Assembly (NCBI GenBank): GCA_936450465.1
Contig: OW388298.1
Coordinates: forward strand, 13,284,895-13,348,894
DNA from: Gibbula magus
Lineage: Eukaryota > Mollusca > Gastropoda > Trochida > Trochidae
Direction: 5' to 3'
Length of the DNA: 64,000 nucleotides
Part shown: positions 35,677 through 50,330 of the stretch, in pieces
Numbering within the stretch: position 1 is the first letter of the stretch
How the letters are laid out: each line of letters starts with the position of its first letter
Notes under the pieces: generated by a model
What the model saw: the letters and a program-made list of their open reading frames with translations, nothing else
Databases searched by the model: none
Told to the model about the DNA's origin: nothing
Program-made: the position numbers and the translations under genes

Positions 35677-37157
35677 TTATTAGGTCTTCAAGACGTATGT
35701 CTCGAAGACGTATTGTTATTATCCTGATTATTTTTTATTATTATTATTATTATTATTCTTTGTACCGAATTGTGTTCACGCAGATTTCTCAGTAACGGCT
35801 GTGCCGATTTGCATAAAATTTTCAGAGAAGGTAGCCTGTAACCAAACTTAGAAGTAATTTTCTTAATTTTGTGATTTTCGACTTCTTTTGTGAGTTATCT
35901 CCCCTTGAAGTTGAAACTTCAAACCTCAATAGCTCGAAAACTTTCAAAGATATTTTCAAAAAACTTTCACCAAAATGTGGGCAACAACATTCCCCATCGA
36001 TTAGGCCTAGTGCGGATTTTAGCCGTAACAATAGATTTTTTGCTATTTCGAAAAAACTGAAAATTTCGTTCATTTTCGCAGTTTTTTGGGTACGCGTCTT
36101 CAAACTTCTTCTTCTCACTAACGGCAACACATACAGATACGTGTGATAGCTCATTCGAAAGCCAAGACAACGTAGAATATAATTTGCTAACAGAATTTTG
36201 AATTTCGACCAAGAATTCGAGTAATCCGCCCTTGAATAGGCTCCTTTTTAAAAAAGGCGTTTTTCGACTGCAATTTCAAAGGGGCATAACTCTGTAACTA
36301 ATTGACTTATGTCAAAGTTATTGATAGCTATCTCTTGCTAATAAAGAGCTTAACAAGTCCATACTACATCAATATCATATAAAAGTTGATAGTTTCGGCA
36401 CATTCCCCAAAAAGTAAAATTTTGTGATTTTGAGCATTTTCAAGGGGTATATCCTTTGGATAATTATTGATTATGAACCAATGACGACAGGAAGACTTTA
36501 AATAGATCATGTTGAAGCAGAAACGTCATTTATTAAGGACAATATTTTTCAAGCTCGTATCTGTCTTAGTTTTTTGGTGACAAGTCATAGAAGTTTGTCA
36601 TTTTTACAAAATTGCCATTTTAAGCAAAGTTGAAAGGATCATAACTGTTTAACTAATTAAAATATTGAAATTGTATTAATACCTACGGATGGACAATTTC
36701 AAGAACAACAACGTTTTTGTTAAAACCTTTCATCAAAAAGTTGATAGTTAAGCTCCCAACATCGCAAATGTTGTCTAGGGGTCCAAATTAACGCATTTTT
36801 GAGTAATTTTGAATATTCAAACAACATAACGCATTACATGCAAATTTAATGATGATTACATCTATTTAGGTAGAAATTAAAGCACAATATTTTCTATGTT
36901 GCACCTTAGTATGAAAATATTAACCATTTTGTCTTTATCGTGAGAAAAGTCATGTAGGGATCCATTAATAAGCGATTTTTCCGTTTTCAGAGGGGTACCT
37001 TTTTTTGGAGAATTTTTGTAAAATAACTATTGAAGATAGAGACATGTTTGATAGCTCATTTTAAAGCAGAGAAACTCATGAATAACCGAGAGTCAAACAT
37101 AGAGTTCAAGGTCAAGCAGAAGTCTTGAAGACCTAAGTATTGACGCGTCAATCCTAG
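35677..37157 (+). mobile_element. Array unit 12, family 1, second member of the 4,320-bp repeat
   Basis: 5' module at 35681; body variant with TTTTAGCCGTAACAATAG and TTCTTCTCACTAACGGC, also found in units 18, 26 and in part 30. Identical to unit 15. Confidence 0.87.
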
Positions 37158-38506
37158 TTAGGTCTTCAAGACGTATGTCTCGAAGACGTATTGTTATTAT
37201 CCTGATTATTTTTTATTATTATTATTATTCTTTGTACCAATTGTGTTCATCAGATTTCCCAAGTAACGGCTGGGCCGATTTCCATGAAAATTTCAGGGGA
37301 GGTAGCCTGTAACCAAACCTAGAAGTAATTTTCTTAATTTTTGGATTTTCGACTTCTTTTGTGAGTTATCTGCCCTTGAAGTTGAAACTTCAAACCTCAA
37401 TAGCTCGAAAACTTACAAAGATATTTTCAAAAAACTTTCACCAAAATGTGGGCAACAACATTCCCCATCGATTAGGCCTAGTGAGGATTTCGGCCGTAAT
37501 AATAGATTTTTTGCTATTTCGCAAAAACTGAAAAATTTGTGCATTTTCGCGATTTTGAGGGTACGCGTCTTCAAAAATCTTCTTCTAAATCACGGCAATA
37601 CATAGAGATATGTGTGATAGCTCATTCGAAAGCCAAGACAACGTAGAATATAATTTGCTAACCGAATATTGAATTTCGGCCTAGAATTCGAGTAATCTGC
37701 CCTTGAATATGGTCCTTTTTAAAAAGGGCGTTTTTCGGCTCTATGTTCAAAGGGACATAACTCGCTTAGGAAAACTTCGATTCGAATTCTGTTTATTGCA
37801 ATCTGTTCATCGTTTGTGGTTTAACAATTCCACTTCAGAATGTGATCATGTAAAAGTTGACCGTTAAAGCAAAATGTCGACATGAAGACATTTGACGATT
37901 TTCAGGGGATTTCCTTTGGAGATTTTTTGTTCGAAAACTACTGAAGATAGAATCACGTTTGAAAGCTCATATAAATGCTGACGAACTGATTCAATCAATA
38001 GACACACTGAAACAACCAAGTAAAGCCTGCCTGTCTGCATCAATGCCATACATATATGGAGGTCTTTTTACTTTTTTTTTTTTTTTTTTTTTTTTTAGAG
38101 TCCAGAGCGCAACCTGGATTTCTCAACTTTCTAATGCGGCGAGGATCAGAAAAAATCGAGGTTTGACTCGAATCGGAGCAAAACGCGTTTTTTTTCCCCT
38201 GGTGTTATAAAAAAATTCAAATCGGTGTCCTTAGTTCTTATTGAGAGGTACAGACTCCCAAAGTGTGTTTTCCTGTCTTGCCATGTTTCTGCCATCATGT
38301 AACACCGAAAATTCACGCTTTGAGCAAAAACAAATTTTGAGCCCAAAAAAAATAATTTTTTTTACTGCATTTACAAATTGCTTCAAACCGTTCCTGTAGT
38401 TATTATTGAGAAGTGCAAAGCCTAAAAACGTTGTTTACAAATGTTCCATGCCCAAAGGTCAAAGCGGAAGTCTTGAAGACCTGCAGTATTGACGCGTCAA
38501 TCCTAG
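37158..38506 (+). mobile_element. Array unit 13, family 1 type C (recombinant 3' half with poly-T)
   Basis: 5' module at 37159 and a normal first half. From about 37740 the sequence switches to a different 3' half (ACTCGCTTAGGAAAAC, a long T run at about 38072-38096, AGAGTCCAGAGCGCAACC). It returns to GTCTTGAAGACCT and the 3' hairpin. Same recombinant in units 16 and 25. Confidence 0.87.
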
Positions 38507-39996
38507 TTAGGTCTTCAAGACGTATGTCTCGAAGACGTATTGTTATTATCCTGATTATTTTTTATTATTATTATTATTCTTTGTACCAATTGTGTTCAGC
38601 AGATTTCCCAAGTAACGGCTAGGCCGATTTCCATGAAATTTTCAGGGAAGGTAGCCTGTAACCAAACTGAGATATACTTTTTTTTACTTTTTTGATTTTC
38701 GACTTCTTTCGTGAGTTATCTCCCCTGGAAGTTGAAACTTCAAACCTCAATAGCTCGAAAACTTACCAAGATATTTTCAAAAAACTTTCACCAAAATGTG
38801 GGCAACAACATTCCCCATCGATTAGACCTAGTGCGGATTTCGGCCGTAATAATAGATTTTTTGCTATTTTGAAAAAACTGAAAATTTGGTGCACTTTCGC
38901 GGGTTTGAGGGTACGCGTCTTCAAAAATCTTCTTCTAAATCACGGCAATACATACAGATATGTGTGATAGCTCATTCGAAAGCCAAGACAACGTAGAATA
39001 TTATTTGCTAACAGAATTTTGAATTTCGGCCTAGAATTCGAGTAATCTGCCCTTGAATATGGTCCTTTTTAAAACGGGCGTTTTTCGGTTGCAATTTCAA
39101 AGGGTAATACCTCTGTCACTAATTGACTTATGTCAAAGTTATTGATAGCCATTTCTTGCTAATAAAGAGCTTAACAAGTCCATTATACATTGATGTCATA
39201 TAAAAGTTGATAGTTTCAGCACAATTTGGACATAATCCCAAAAAAGTAAAATTTTGTGATTTTGAGCATTTTCGAAGGGTATATCCTTTGGATAATTATT
39301 GATTATGAACCAATGACGACAGGAAGACTTTAAATAGATCATATTGAAGTAGGAACGTCATTTATTAAGGACAATATTTTTCAAGCTCGTATCTGTCTTA
39401 GTTTTTTGGTGACAAGTCATAGAAGTTTGTCATTTTTACAAAATTGCCATTTTAAGCAAAGTTCAAAGGATCATAACTGCTTAACTAATCAAAATATTGA
39501 AATTGTATTTATACCTACAGATGGACAATTTCAAGAACAACAACGTTTCTGTTGAACTCTTTCATCAAAAAGTTGATAGTTAAGCTCCGAACATCGCAAA
39601 GGTTGTCTAGGGGTCCAAATTGTAGCATTTTTGAGTATTTTCTTTAACATTCAGAATAACATAACGCATTACTTATGTATACAATCCAAATGATGATAAC
39701 ATCTCCTGAAGTGGAAATTAAAGCACAACATTTTCTATGTTACACCTTAGTATGAAAATATTAACCATTTTGTCTTAATCGTGAGAAAGATCAATCAGGG
39801 GTCCATTACTATGTGATTTTCCATTTTCAGAGGGGTACTTTCTTTGGAGAATTTTTGTAAAATAACTATTGAAGATAGAGACATGTTTGATAGCTCGTTT
39901 TAAAGCAGAAAAACTGGTGAATAACCGAGAGTCCAGCATGGAGTTCAAGGTCAAGCAGAAGTCTTGAAGACCTAAGTATTGACGCGTCAATCCTAG
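38507..39996 (+). mobile_element. Array unit 14, family 1, duplicate of unit 11
   Basis: Same sequence as unit 11 shifted by 4,320 bp, apart from the junction at its extreme left. 5' module at 38508. Confidence 0.87.
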
Positions 39997-41477
39997 TTAT
40001 TAGGTCTTCAAGACGTATGTCTCGAAGACGTATTGTTATTATCCTGATTATTTTTTATTATTATTATTATTATTATTCTTTGTACCGAATTGTGTTCACG
40101 CAGATTTCTCAGTAACGGCTGTGCCGATTTGCATAAAATTTTCAGAGAAGGTAGCCTGTAACCAAACTTAGAAGTAATTTTCTTAATTTTGTGATTTTCG
40201 ACTTCTTTTGTGAGTTATCTCCCCTTGAAGTTGAAACTTCAAACCTCAATAGCTCGAAAACTTTCAAAGATATTTTCAAAAAACTTTCACCAAAATGTGG
40301 GCAACAACATTCCCCATCGATTAGGCCTAGTGCGGATTTTAGCCGTAACAATAGATTTTTTGCTATTTCGAAAAAACTGAAAATTTCGTTCATTTTCGCA
40401 GTTTTTTGGGTACGCGTCTTCAAACTTCTTCTTCTCACTAACGGCAACACATACAGATACGTGTGATAGCTCATTCGAAAGCCAAGACAACGTAGAATAT
40501 AATTTGCTAACAGAATTTTGAATTTCGACCAAGAATTCGAGTAATCCGCCCTTGAATAGGCTCCTTTTTAAAAAAGGCGTTTTTCGACTGCAATTTCAAA
40601 GGGGCATAACTCTGTAACTAATTGACTTATGTCAAAGTTATTGATAGCTATCTCTTGCTAATAAAGAGCTTAACAAGTCCATACTACATCAATATCATAT
40701 AAAAGTTGATAGTTTCGGCACATTCCCCAAAAAGTAAAATTTTGTGATTTTGAGCATTTTCAAGGGGTATATCCTTTGGATAATTATTGATTATGAACCA
40801 ATGACGACAGGAAGACTTTAAATAGATCATGTTGAAGCAGAAACGTCATTTATTAAGGACAATATTTTTCAAGCTCGTATCTGTCTTAGTTTTTTGGTGA
40901 CAAGTCATAGAAGTTTGTCATTTTTACAAAATTGCCATTTTAAGCAAAGTTGAAAGGATCATAACTGTTTAACTAATTAAAATATTGAAATTGTATTAAT
41001 ACCTACGGATGGACAATTTCAAGAACAACAACGTTTTTGTTAAAACCTTTCATCAAAAAGTTGATAGTTAAGCTCCCAACATCGCAAATGTTGTCTAGGG
41101 GTCCAAATTAACGCATTTTTGAGTAATTTTGAATATTCAAACAACATAACGCATTACATGCAAATTTAATGATGATTACATCTATTTAGGTAGAAATTAA
41201 AGCACAATATTTTCTATGTTGCACCTTAGTATGAAAATATTAACCATTTTGTCTTTATCGTGAGAAAAGTCATGTAGGGATCCATTAATAAGCGATTTTT
41301 CCGTTTTCAGAGGGGTACCTTTTTTTGGAGAATTTTTGTAAAATAACTATTGAAGATAGAGACATGTTTGATAGCTCATTTTAAAGCAGAGAAACTCATG
41401 AATAACCGAGAGTCAAACATAGAGTTCAAGGTCAAGCAGAAGTCTTGAAGACCTAAGTATTGACGCGTCAATCCTAG
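39997..41477 (+). mobile_element. Array unit 15, family 1, duplicate of unit 12
   Basis: Same sequence as unit 12 shifted by 4,320 bp. 5' module at 40001. Confidence 0.87.
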
Positions 41478-42826
41478 TTAGGTCTTCAAGACGTATGTCT
41501 CGAAGACGTATTGTTATTATCCTGATTATTTTTTATTATTATTATTATTCTTTGTACCAATTGTGTTCATCAGATTTCCCAAGTAACGGCTGGGCCGATT
41601 TCCATGAAAATTTCAGGGGAGGTAGCCTGTAACCAAACCTAGAAGTAATTTTCTTAATTTTTGGATTTTCGACTTCTTTTGTGAGTTATCTGCCCTTGAA
41701 GTTGAAACTTCAAACCTCAATAGCTCGAAAACTTACAAAGATATTTTCAAAAAACTTTCACCAAAATGTGGGCAACAACATTCCCCATCGATTAGGCCTA
41801 GTGAGGATTTCGGCCGTAATAATAGATTTTTTGCTATTTCGCAAAAACTGAAAAATTTGTGCATTTTCGCGATTTTGAGGGTACGCGTCTTCAAAAATCT
41901 TCTTCTAAATCACGGCAATACATAGAGATATGTGTGATAGCTCATTCGAAAGCCAAGACAACGTAGAATATAATTTGCTAACCGAATATTGAATTTCGGC
42001 CTAGAATTCGAGTAATCTGCCCTTGAATATGGTCCTTTTTAAAAAGGGCGTTTTTCGGCTCTATGTTCAAAGGGACATAACTCGCTTAGGAAAACTTCGA
42101 TTCGAATTCTGTTTATTGCAATCTGTTCATCGTTTGTGGTTTAACAATTCCACTTCAGAATGTGATCATGTAAAAGTTGACCGTTAAAGCAAAATGTCGA
42201 CATGAAGACATTTGACGATTTTCAGGGGATTTCCTTTGGAGATTTTTTGTTCGAAAACTACTGAAGATAGAATCACGTTTGAAAGCTCATATAAATGCTG
42301 ACGAACTGATTCAATCAATAGACACACTGAAACAACCAAGTAAAGCCTGCCTGTCTGCATCAATGCCATACATATATGGAGGTCTTTTTACTTTTTTTTT
42401 TTTTTTTTTTTTTTTTAGAGTCCAGAGCGCAACCTGGATTTCTCAACTTTCTAATGCGGCGAGGATCAGAAAAAATCGAGGTTTGACTCGAATCGGAGCA
42501 AAACGCGTTTTTTTTCCCCTGGTGTTATAAAAAAATTCAAATCGGTGTCCTTAGTTCTTATTGAGAGGTACAGACTCCCAAAGTGTGTTTTCCTGTCTTG
42601 CCATGTTTCTGCCATCATGTAACACCGAAAATTCACGCTTTGAGCAAAAACAAATTTTGAGCCCAAAAAAAATAATTTTTTTTACTGCATTTACAAATTG
42701 CTTCAAACCGTTCCTGTAGTTATTATTGAGAAGTGCAAAGCCTAAAAACGTTGTTTACAAATGTTCCATGCCCAAAGGTCAAAGCGGAAGTCTTGAAGAC
42801 CTGCAGTATTGACGCGTCAATCCTAG
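41478..42826 (+). mobile_element. Array unit 16, family 1 type C, duplicate of unit 13
   Basis: Same sequence as unit 13, including equal length of the T run. 5' module at 41479. Confidence 0.87.
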
Positions 42827-44316
42827 TTAGGTCTTCAAGACGTATGTCTCGAAGACGTATTGTTATTATCCTGATTATTTTTTATTATTATTATTATTCT
42901 TTGTACCAATTGTGTTCAGCAGATTTCCCAAGTAACGGCTAGGCCGATTTCCATGAAATTTTCAGGGAAGGTAGCCTGTAACCAAACTGAGATATACTTT
43001 TTTTTACTTTTTTGATTTTCGACTTCTTTCGTGAGTTATCTCCCCTGGAAGTTGAAACTTCAAACCTCAATAGCTCGAAAACTTACCAAGATATTTTCAA
43101 AAAACTTTCACCAAAATGTGGGCAACAACATTCCCCATCGATTAGACCTAGTGCGGATTTCGGCCGTAATAATAGATTTTTTGCTATTTCTTAAAAACTG
43201 AAAATTTGGTGCACTTTCGCGGGTTTGAGGGTACGCGTCTTCAAAAATCTTCTTCTAAATAACGGCAATACATACAGATATGTGTGATAGCTCATTCGAA
43301 AGCCAAGACAATGTAGAATATAATTTGCTAACAGAATTTTGAATTTTGGCCTAGAATTCGAGTAATCTGCCCTTGAATATGGTCCTTTTTAAAAAGGGCG
43401 TTCTTCAGCTGAAAATTCAAAGGGGCATAACTTTGCAACTCATTGACTTATGTCAAAGTCATTGATAGCCATCTCTTGCTAATAAAGAGCTTAACAAGTC
43501 CATAATACATCAATATCATATAAAAGTTGATAGTTTCGGCACAATTTGGACATATTCCCCAAAAAGTAAAATTTTGTGATTTTGAGCATTTTCGAGGGGT
43601 ATATCCTTTGGATAATTATTGATGATGAACCACTGAAGATAGGAAGAATTTGCGTATGCCATGTTGATGTTAAAACGTCATTTATAAAGGACGATATTTT
43701 TCAACCACGTATCTGTCATAGTTTATATGTGACAAGTCATAGAACATTGTCATTTTTCGAAAATTGCAATTTTTGGCATAGTTCAAAGGATCATAACTGC
43801 TTAACTAATAAAGATATCAAAATAGTATTTACACCGTCGGATGCACAATTTCAAGATCAACAACGTTTCTGTTGAACTCTTTCATCAAAAAGTTGATAGT
43901 TAAGCTCCAAACATCGCAAAGGTTCTCTAGGGGTCCCAATTGTAGCATTTTTGAGTATTTTCTTTAAAATTCAGAATAATATAACGCATTACTTATGTAT
44001 ACAATCCAAATGATAATAACATCTCCTGAAGCGGAAATTGAAGCACAACATTTTCTATGTAACTCCTTAGTATGAAAATATTAACCATTTTGTCGTAATC
44101 GTGAGAAAGATCATGTAGGGGTCCATTACTATGTGATTTTCCATTTTCAGAGGGGTACTTTCTTTGGAGATTTTTTGTAAAATAACCATTGAAGATAGAG
44201 ACATGTTTCATAGCTCGTTTTAAAGCAGAAAAACTGGTGAATAACTGAGAGTCCAGCATGGAGTTCAAGGTCAAGCAGAAGTCTTGAAGACCTAAGTATT
44301 GACGCGTCAATCCTAG
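42827..44316 (+). mobile_element. Array unit 17, family 1, chimaera of unit 11-type left part
   Basis: Identical to units 11 and 14 up to 43189, then diverges (CTATTTCTTAAAAACTG). The rest, with ACACCGTCGGATGCAC and GGTTCTCTAGGGGTCCC, matches unit 28. The switch marks a recombination point. Confidence 0.85.
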
Positions 44317-45751
44317 TTATTATTATTATTATTCTTTGTACCGAATTGTGTTCACGCAGTTTTCTCAGTGACGGCTGGGCCGATTTGCATAAAATTTTCA
44401 GAGAAGGTAGCCTGTAACCAAACTTAGATGTAATTTTCTTAATTTTGTGATTTTCGACTTCTTTTGTGAGTTATCTCCCCTTGAAGTTGAAACTTCAAAC
44501 CTCAATAGCTCGAAAACTTACTAAGATATTTTCATAAAACTTTCACCAAAATGTGGGCAACAACATTCCCCATCGATCAGGCCTAGTGCGGATTTTAGCC
44601 GTAACAATAGATTTTTTGCTATTTCGAAAAAACTGAAAATTTCGTTCATTTCGCAGTTTTTTGGGTACGCGTCTTCAAACTTCTTCTTCTCACTAACGGC
44701 AACACATACAGATATGTGTGATAGCTCATTCGAAAGCCAAGACAACGTAGAATATAATTTGCTAACGGAATTTTGAATTTCGACCTAGAATTTGAGTATT
44801 CTGCCCTTGAATATGCTCCTTTTTAAAAAAGGCGTTTTTCGGCTGCAATTTTAAAGGGGCATAACTCTGTAACTAATTGACTTATGTCAAAGTTATTGAT
44901 ATCCATCTCTTGCTAATGAAGAGCTTAACAAGTCCATAATACATCAATATCATATAAAAGTTGATAGTTTCGGCACAAGTTTGACATATTCCCCAAAAAG
45001 TAAAATTTTGTGATTTTGAGCATTTTCGAGGGGTATATCCTTTGGATAATTATTGATGATGAACCACTGAAGATAGGAAGGATTTGTATATGCCATGTTG
45101 ATGTAAAAACGTCATTTATGAAGGACAATATTTTTCGAGTACGTATCTGTCATTGTTTATATGTGACAAGTCATAGAACATTGTCATTTTTCGAAAATCG
45201 CAATTTTTAGCATAGTTGAAACGATCATAACTGCTTAACTACTAAAGATATCAAAATTGTATTTACACCGTCGGATGCACAATTTCAAGAACAACAACGT
45301 TTCTGTTGAACTCTTTCATCAAAAAGTTGATAGTTAAGCTCCGAACATCGCAAAGGTTGTCTAGGGGTCCAAATTGTAGCATTTTTGAATATTTTCTTTA
45401 ACATTCAGAATAACATAACGCATTACTTATGTATACAATCAAAATGATGATAACATCTCCTGAAGTGGAAATTAAAGCACAACATTTTCTATGTATCACC
45501 TTAGTATGAAAATATTAACCAGTTTGTCTTAATCGTGAGAAAGATCATGTAGGGGTCCATTACTATGTGATTTTCCAATTTTCAGAGGGGTAACTTCTTT
45601 GGAGAATTTTTGTAAAATAACTATTGAAGATAGAGACTTGTTTGATAGCTCGTTTTAAAGCAGAAAAACTGGTGAATAACCGAGAGTCAAGCATGGAGTT
45701 CAAGGTCAAGCAGAAGTCTTGAAGACCTAAGTATTGACGCGTCAATCCTAG
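44317..45751 (+). mobile_element. Array unit 18, family 1, no 5' module
   Basis: Directly follows CTAG with a TTA run. Left half is of unit 12 type, right half of unit 10/26 type. No matching module to its left: one of the unmatched 3' ends. Confidence 0.85.
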
Positions 45752-47178
45752 TTAGGTCTTCAAGACGTATGTCTCGAAGACGTATTGTTATTATCCGGAT
45801 TATTTTTTTTATTATTCTTTGTACCAGATTTTGTTCAGCAGATTTCTCAGTGACGGCTGGGTTGATTTGCATGAAATTTTCAGGAAAGGTAGCCTGTAAC
45901 CAAACTTAGAGGACACTTTTTTACTTTTTTGATTTTCGACTTCTTTCTTGAGTTATCTCCCCTTGAAGTTGAAACTTCAAACCTCAATAGCTCGGAAACT
46001 TACCAAGATATTTTCACAAAACTTTCACCAAAATGTGGGCAACAACATTCGCCATCGATTAGACCTAGTGGGGATTTCGGCCGTAATGATAGATTTTTTG
46101 CTATTTCGAAAAAACTGAAAATTTGGTGCACTTTCGCGGTTTTGAGGGTACGCGTCTTCAAAAATCTTCTTCTAAATCACGGCAATACATACAGATATGT
46201 GTGATAGCTCATTCGAAAGCCAAGACAACGTAGAATATAATTTGCTAACAGAATTTTGAATTTCGGCCTAGAATTCGAGTAATCTGCCCTTGAATATGGT
46301 CCTTTTTAAAAAGGGCGTTTTTCAGCTGCAATTTCAAAGGGGCATAACTCTGTAACTAATTGACTTATGTCAAAGTTATTGATAGCCATCTCTTGCTAGT
46401 AAAGAGCTAAACAAGTCCATAATACATTAATATAATATAAAAGTTGATAGTTTCGGCACAATTTGGACATATTCCCCAAAAAGTAAAATTTTGTGATTTT
46501 GAGCATTTTCGAAGGGTATATCCTTTGGATAATTATTGATTATGAACCAATGAAGACAGGAAGACTTTAAATAGATCATGTTGAAGCAGAAACGTCATTT
46601 ATTAAGGACAATATTTTTCAAGCTCGTATCTCTCTTAGTTTTTTGATGATAAGTCATAGAAGTTTGTCATTTTGCTATTGAAAGTTTACATACACCAACG
46701 TATGCACAAATTCAAGAAGAACAACTTTTATGTTGACCGCTTTCATCAAAAAGTTGATAGTTAAGCCTCGAACATCGCAAGCGATGTCTAGGGGTCCAAA
46801 TTTAAGCATTTTTGAGTATTTTCTTCAATATTCAAAACAACATAACGCATTACTTATAAATGCAAACTTAATGATGATTACATCTACTTAGGTGGAAATC
46901 AAAGCACAACATTTTCTATGTTGCACCTTAGTATGGAAATATTAACCATTTTGTCTCAATCGTGAGAAATGTAATGTAGGGGTCCATTAATATGTGATTT
47001 TTCCGTTTTCAGAGGGGTACCTTCTTTGGAGAAGTTTTGTAAAAAAACTACTGAAGATAGAGACATGTTTGATAGCTCATTTTAAAGCGGAGAAACAGAC
47101 GATTAACCCTGAGTCCAACATGGAGTTCAAGGTCAAGCAGAAGTCTTGAAGACCTAAGTATTGACGCGTCAATCCTAG
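45752..47178 (+). mobile_element. Array unit 19, family 1, internal deletion
   Basis: 5' module at 45753. About 80 bases are missing at 46671, where TTTGTCATTTTG joins CTATTGAAAGTTTAC. Confidence 0.85.
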
Positions 47179-48616
47179 TTTTTTATTATTATTATTATTC
47201 TTTGTACCAATTGTGTTCAGCAGATTTCCCAAGTAACGGCAGGGCCGATTTCCATGAAATTTTCAGGGAAGGTAGCCTGTAACCAAACTGAGATATACTT
47301 TTTTTTACTTTTTTGATTTTCGACTTCTTTCGTGAGTTATCTCCCCTGGAAGTTGAAACTTCAAACCTCAATAGCTCGAAAACTTACGAAGATATTTTCG
47401 AAAAACTTTCACCAAAATGTGGGCAACAACATTCCCCATCGATTAGACCTAGTGCGGATTTCGGCCGTAATAATAGATTTTTTTCTATTTTGAAAAAACT
47501 GAAAATTTGGTGCACTTTCGCGGGTTTGAGGGTACGCGTCTTCAAAAATCTTCTTCTAAATCACGGCAATACATACAGATATGTGTGATAGCTCATTCGA
47601 AAGCCAAGACAACGTAGAATATAATTTGCTAACAGAATTTTGAATTTCGGCCTAGAATTCGAGTAATCTGCCCTTGAATATGGTCCTTTTTAAAAAGGGC
47701 GTTTTTCGGTTGCAATTTCAAAGGGTAATACCTCTGTCACTAATTGACTTATGTCAAAGTTATTGATAGCCATCTCTTGCTAATAAAGAGCTAAACAAGT
47801 CCATAATACATCGATGTCATATAAAAGTTGATAGTTTCAGCACAATTTGGACATAATCCAAAAAAAGTAAAATTTTGTGATTTTGAGCATTTTCGAAGGG
47901 TATATCCTTTGGATAATTATTGATTATGAACCAATGACGACAGGAAGACTTTAAATAGATCATGTTGATGTAGAAACGTCATTTATTAAGGACAATATTT
48001 TTCAAGCTCGTATCTCTCTTAGTTTTTTGGTGATAAGTCATAGAAGTTTGTCATTTTTAAAAAATCGCCATTTTCAACAAAGTTGAAATGTTCATAGCTG
48101 CTTAACTTCTTATGCTATTGAAATGTTACATACACCTACGTATGCACAATTTCAAGAAGAAAAACTTTTATGTTGATTGCTTTCATCAAAAAGTTGATAG
48201 TTAAGCCTCGAACATCGCAAGCGATGTCTGGGGGTCCACATTTAAGCATTTTTGAGTATTTTCTTGAATATTCAGAGCAGCATAACGCATTAATTATGTA
48301 TGCAATCCAAATGATGATTACATCTTCTTAAGTGGAAATTAAAGCACAACATTTTCTGTTACACCTTAATATGGAAATATTAACCATTTTGTCTTCATCG
48401 TGAGAAATGTAATGTAGGGGTCCATTAATATGTGATTATTCCGTTTTCAGAGGGGTACCTTCTTTGGAGATTTTTTGTAAAAAAACTACTGAAGATAGAG
48501 ACATGTTTGATAGCTCATTTTAAAGCAGAGAAAATGATGAATAACCGAGAGTCCATCATGGAGTTCAAGGTCAAGCAGAAGTCTTGAAGACCTAAGTATT
48601 GACGCGTCAATCCTAG
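47179..48616 (+). mobile_element. Array unit 20, family 1, no 5' module
   Basis: Left third very close to unit 11; right half of the ACCTACGTATGCAC type. A second unmatched 3' end. Confidence 0.85.
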
Positions 48617-48617
48617 T

Positions 48618-50330
48618 TAGGTCTTCAAGACGTATGTCTCGAAGACGTATTGTTATTATCCTGATTATTAAGGATTCAGCCATAAGGCTGAATCCTTATT
48701 GTTATTGGCGTGTTTTTTTTTTTTTTTTTTATTATTCCACCGATTTTGTGACGGCGGTACTGAACTAACGGCCTGACCGATTTCTCTGAAACTTTCAGGG
48801 GTCGTAGCCTGTGACCTAACTTAGATCTATTTTTTTTACTTTTTGGATTTTCGACTTCTTTCGTGAGTTATCCCCCTTTGAAGTTAAAACTTCAAACCTT
48901 AATAGCTCGAAAACTTATCAAGATATTTGCACAAAACTTTCACCAAAATGTGCGCAACAACATTCCTCATCGATTAGGCCTATAGGGGTTTTCGGCCGTA
49001 ATAATAGAATTTTTGCTATTTCGAAAAAACTGAATTTGTTGTGTACTTTCGCGGTTTTGAGGGTACGCGTCTTCAAAAATCTTCTTCTAAATCCCGGCAA
49101 CACATACAGCTATGTGTGATAGCTCATTTGAAAGCTGGATAAACGTGTAAAAAAGTTATCGAGACAGAATTTTGAATTTTGGCTTAGAATTCGAGTTATC
49201 TGCCCTTGTATTTGGACCTTTTCGAAAAGTGCGTTTTTCGGTTGCATGTTCAAAGTGGCATAACTCTGTCACAAATTAATTTATGTCAAAGTTACTTATT
49301 TCAATCTCTTTATCATAACTTGTTTAACAATTCCATAACATATCATGATCATGTAAAAGTTGATCGATTGGGCACAATTTAGACGTAATCCCTTAAAAGT
49401 TAAATTTTGTGATTTTGAGACCTTTCGAGGGGTACCTACTTTGGAGAATTTTCCTTCGTAAACCACTGAAGATACAATAATATTTTATGTCTCACTGTGA
49501 AGTAGACATGTCTCTAATGTAGAATAATAATTTTCAATCGCGTATCTGTCATACTTTATGTGTGACAAGTCACAGAACATTGTCATTTTTCAAAAATCGC
49601 CATTCTCAGCAATGTTCAAAGGATCATGACTGCTTAACCAATTATGCTATTGAAATTTTATTAACACCTGCGAATAGACAATTTCAAGAATAAAAACTTT
49701 TATGTTGAACCCTTTCATCAAAATGTTAATAGTTTAGCTTTGAACATCGGAAAAGTGGAATAGGGGTCCGAAAATAAGCATTGTTTAGTATTTTCCTGAA
49801 TATTCAAAAGAACATTACGCATTAACCATGTATGCAATCTAAATTATGACTACATCAACCTAAGTTGAAATTACGAAAAATAAAATAAGTACAGTAGTGG
49901 TGTTCATTACCAATGAGTTACGGGTATTTTATGTTGGACAGTTTCTGCCTTCTTTCTAAATTGACCATCGCCACGTTTGTAGTGTATCTTTGTTAGTGCA
50001 AGTTCAACAATGCAAAATCATAGCACGTTGTTTGATACCTCGTTGAAATGGGAAAGGATTACTCTATATGGGGAAACATTATTAGTTTGATAATAAACAT
50101 AACCAATGAGATATAAGCATTTTATCTTGATCAATTGCGACTTTATTTTGAACTGTTAACAAAGGGGGTAAATCCTACTTTCGTTTTACATGATGGACAG
50201 GGATAGGTTGCTGTAGCTTAACACATTTCCACCTAATCGTGTAACTTTCAGGAATGACTGCTGATATAATGTACCTAATAGGAAATGAATAATATATATG
50301 CTGAATCCGTGTAAAGTCGCTTGCGACTAT
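48618..50330 (+). mobile_element. Array unit 21, family 2 behind a family-1 module
   Basis: Family-1 module at 48618, family-2 hairpin from 48670, a long T run at about 48712-48729, then the standard family-2 body. Nearly identical to unit 23. Confidence 0.85.
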
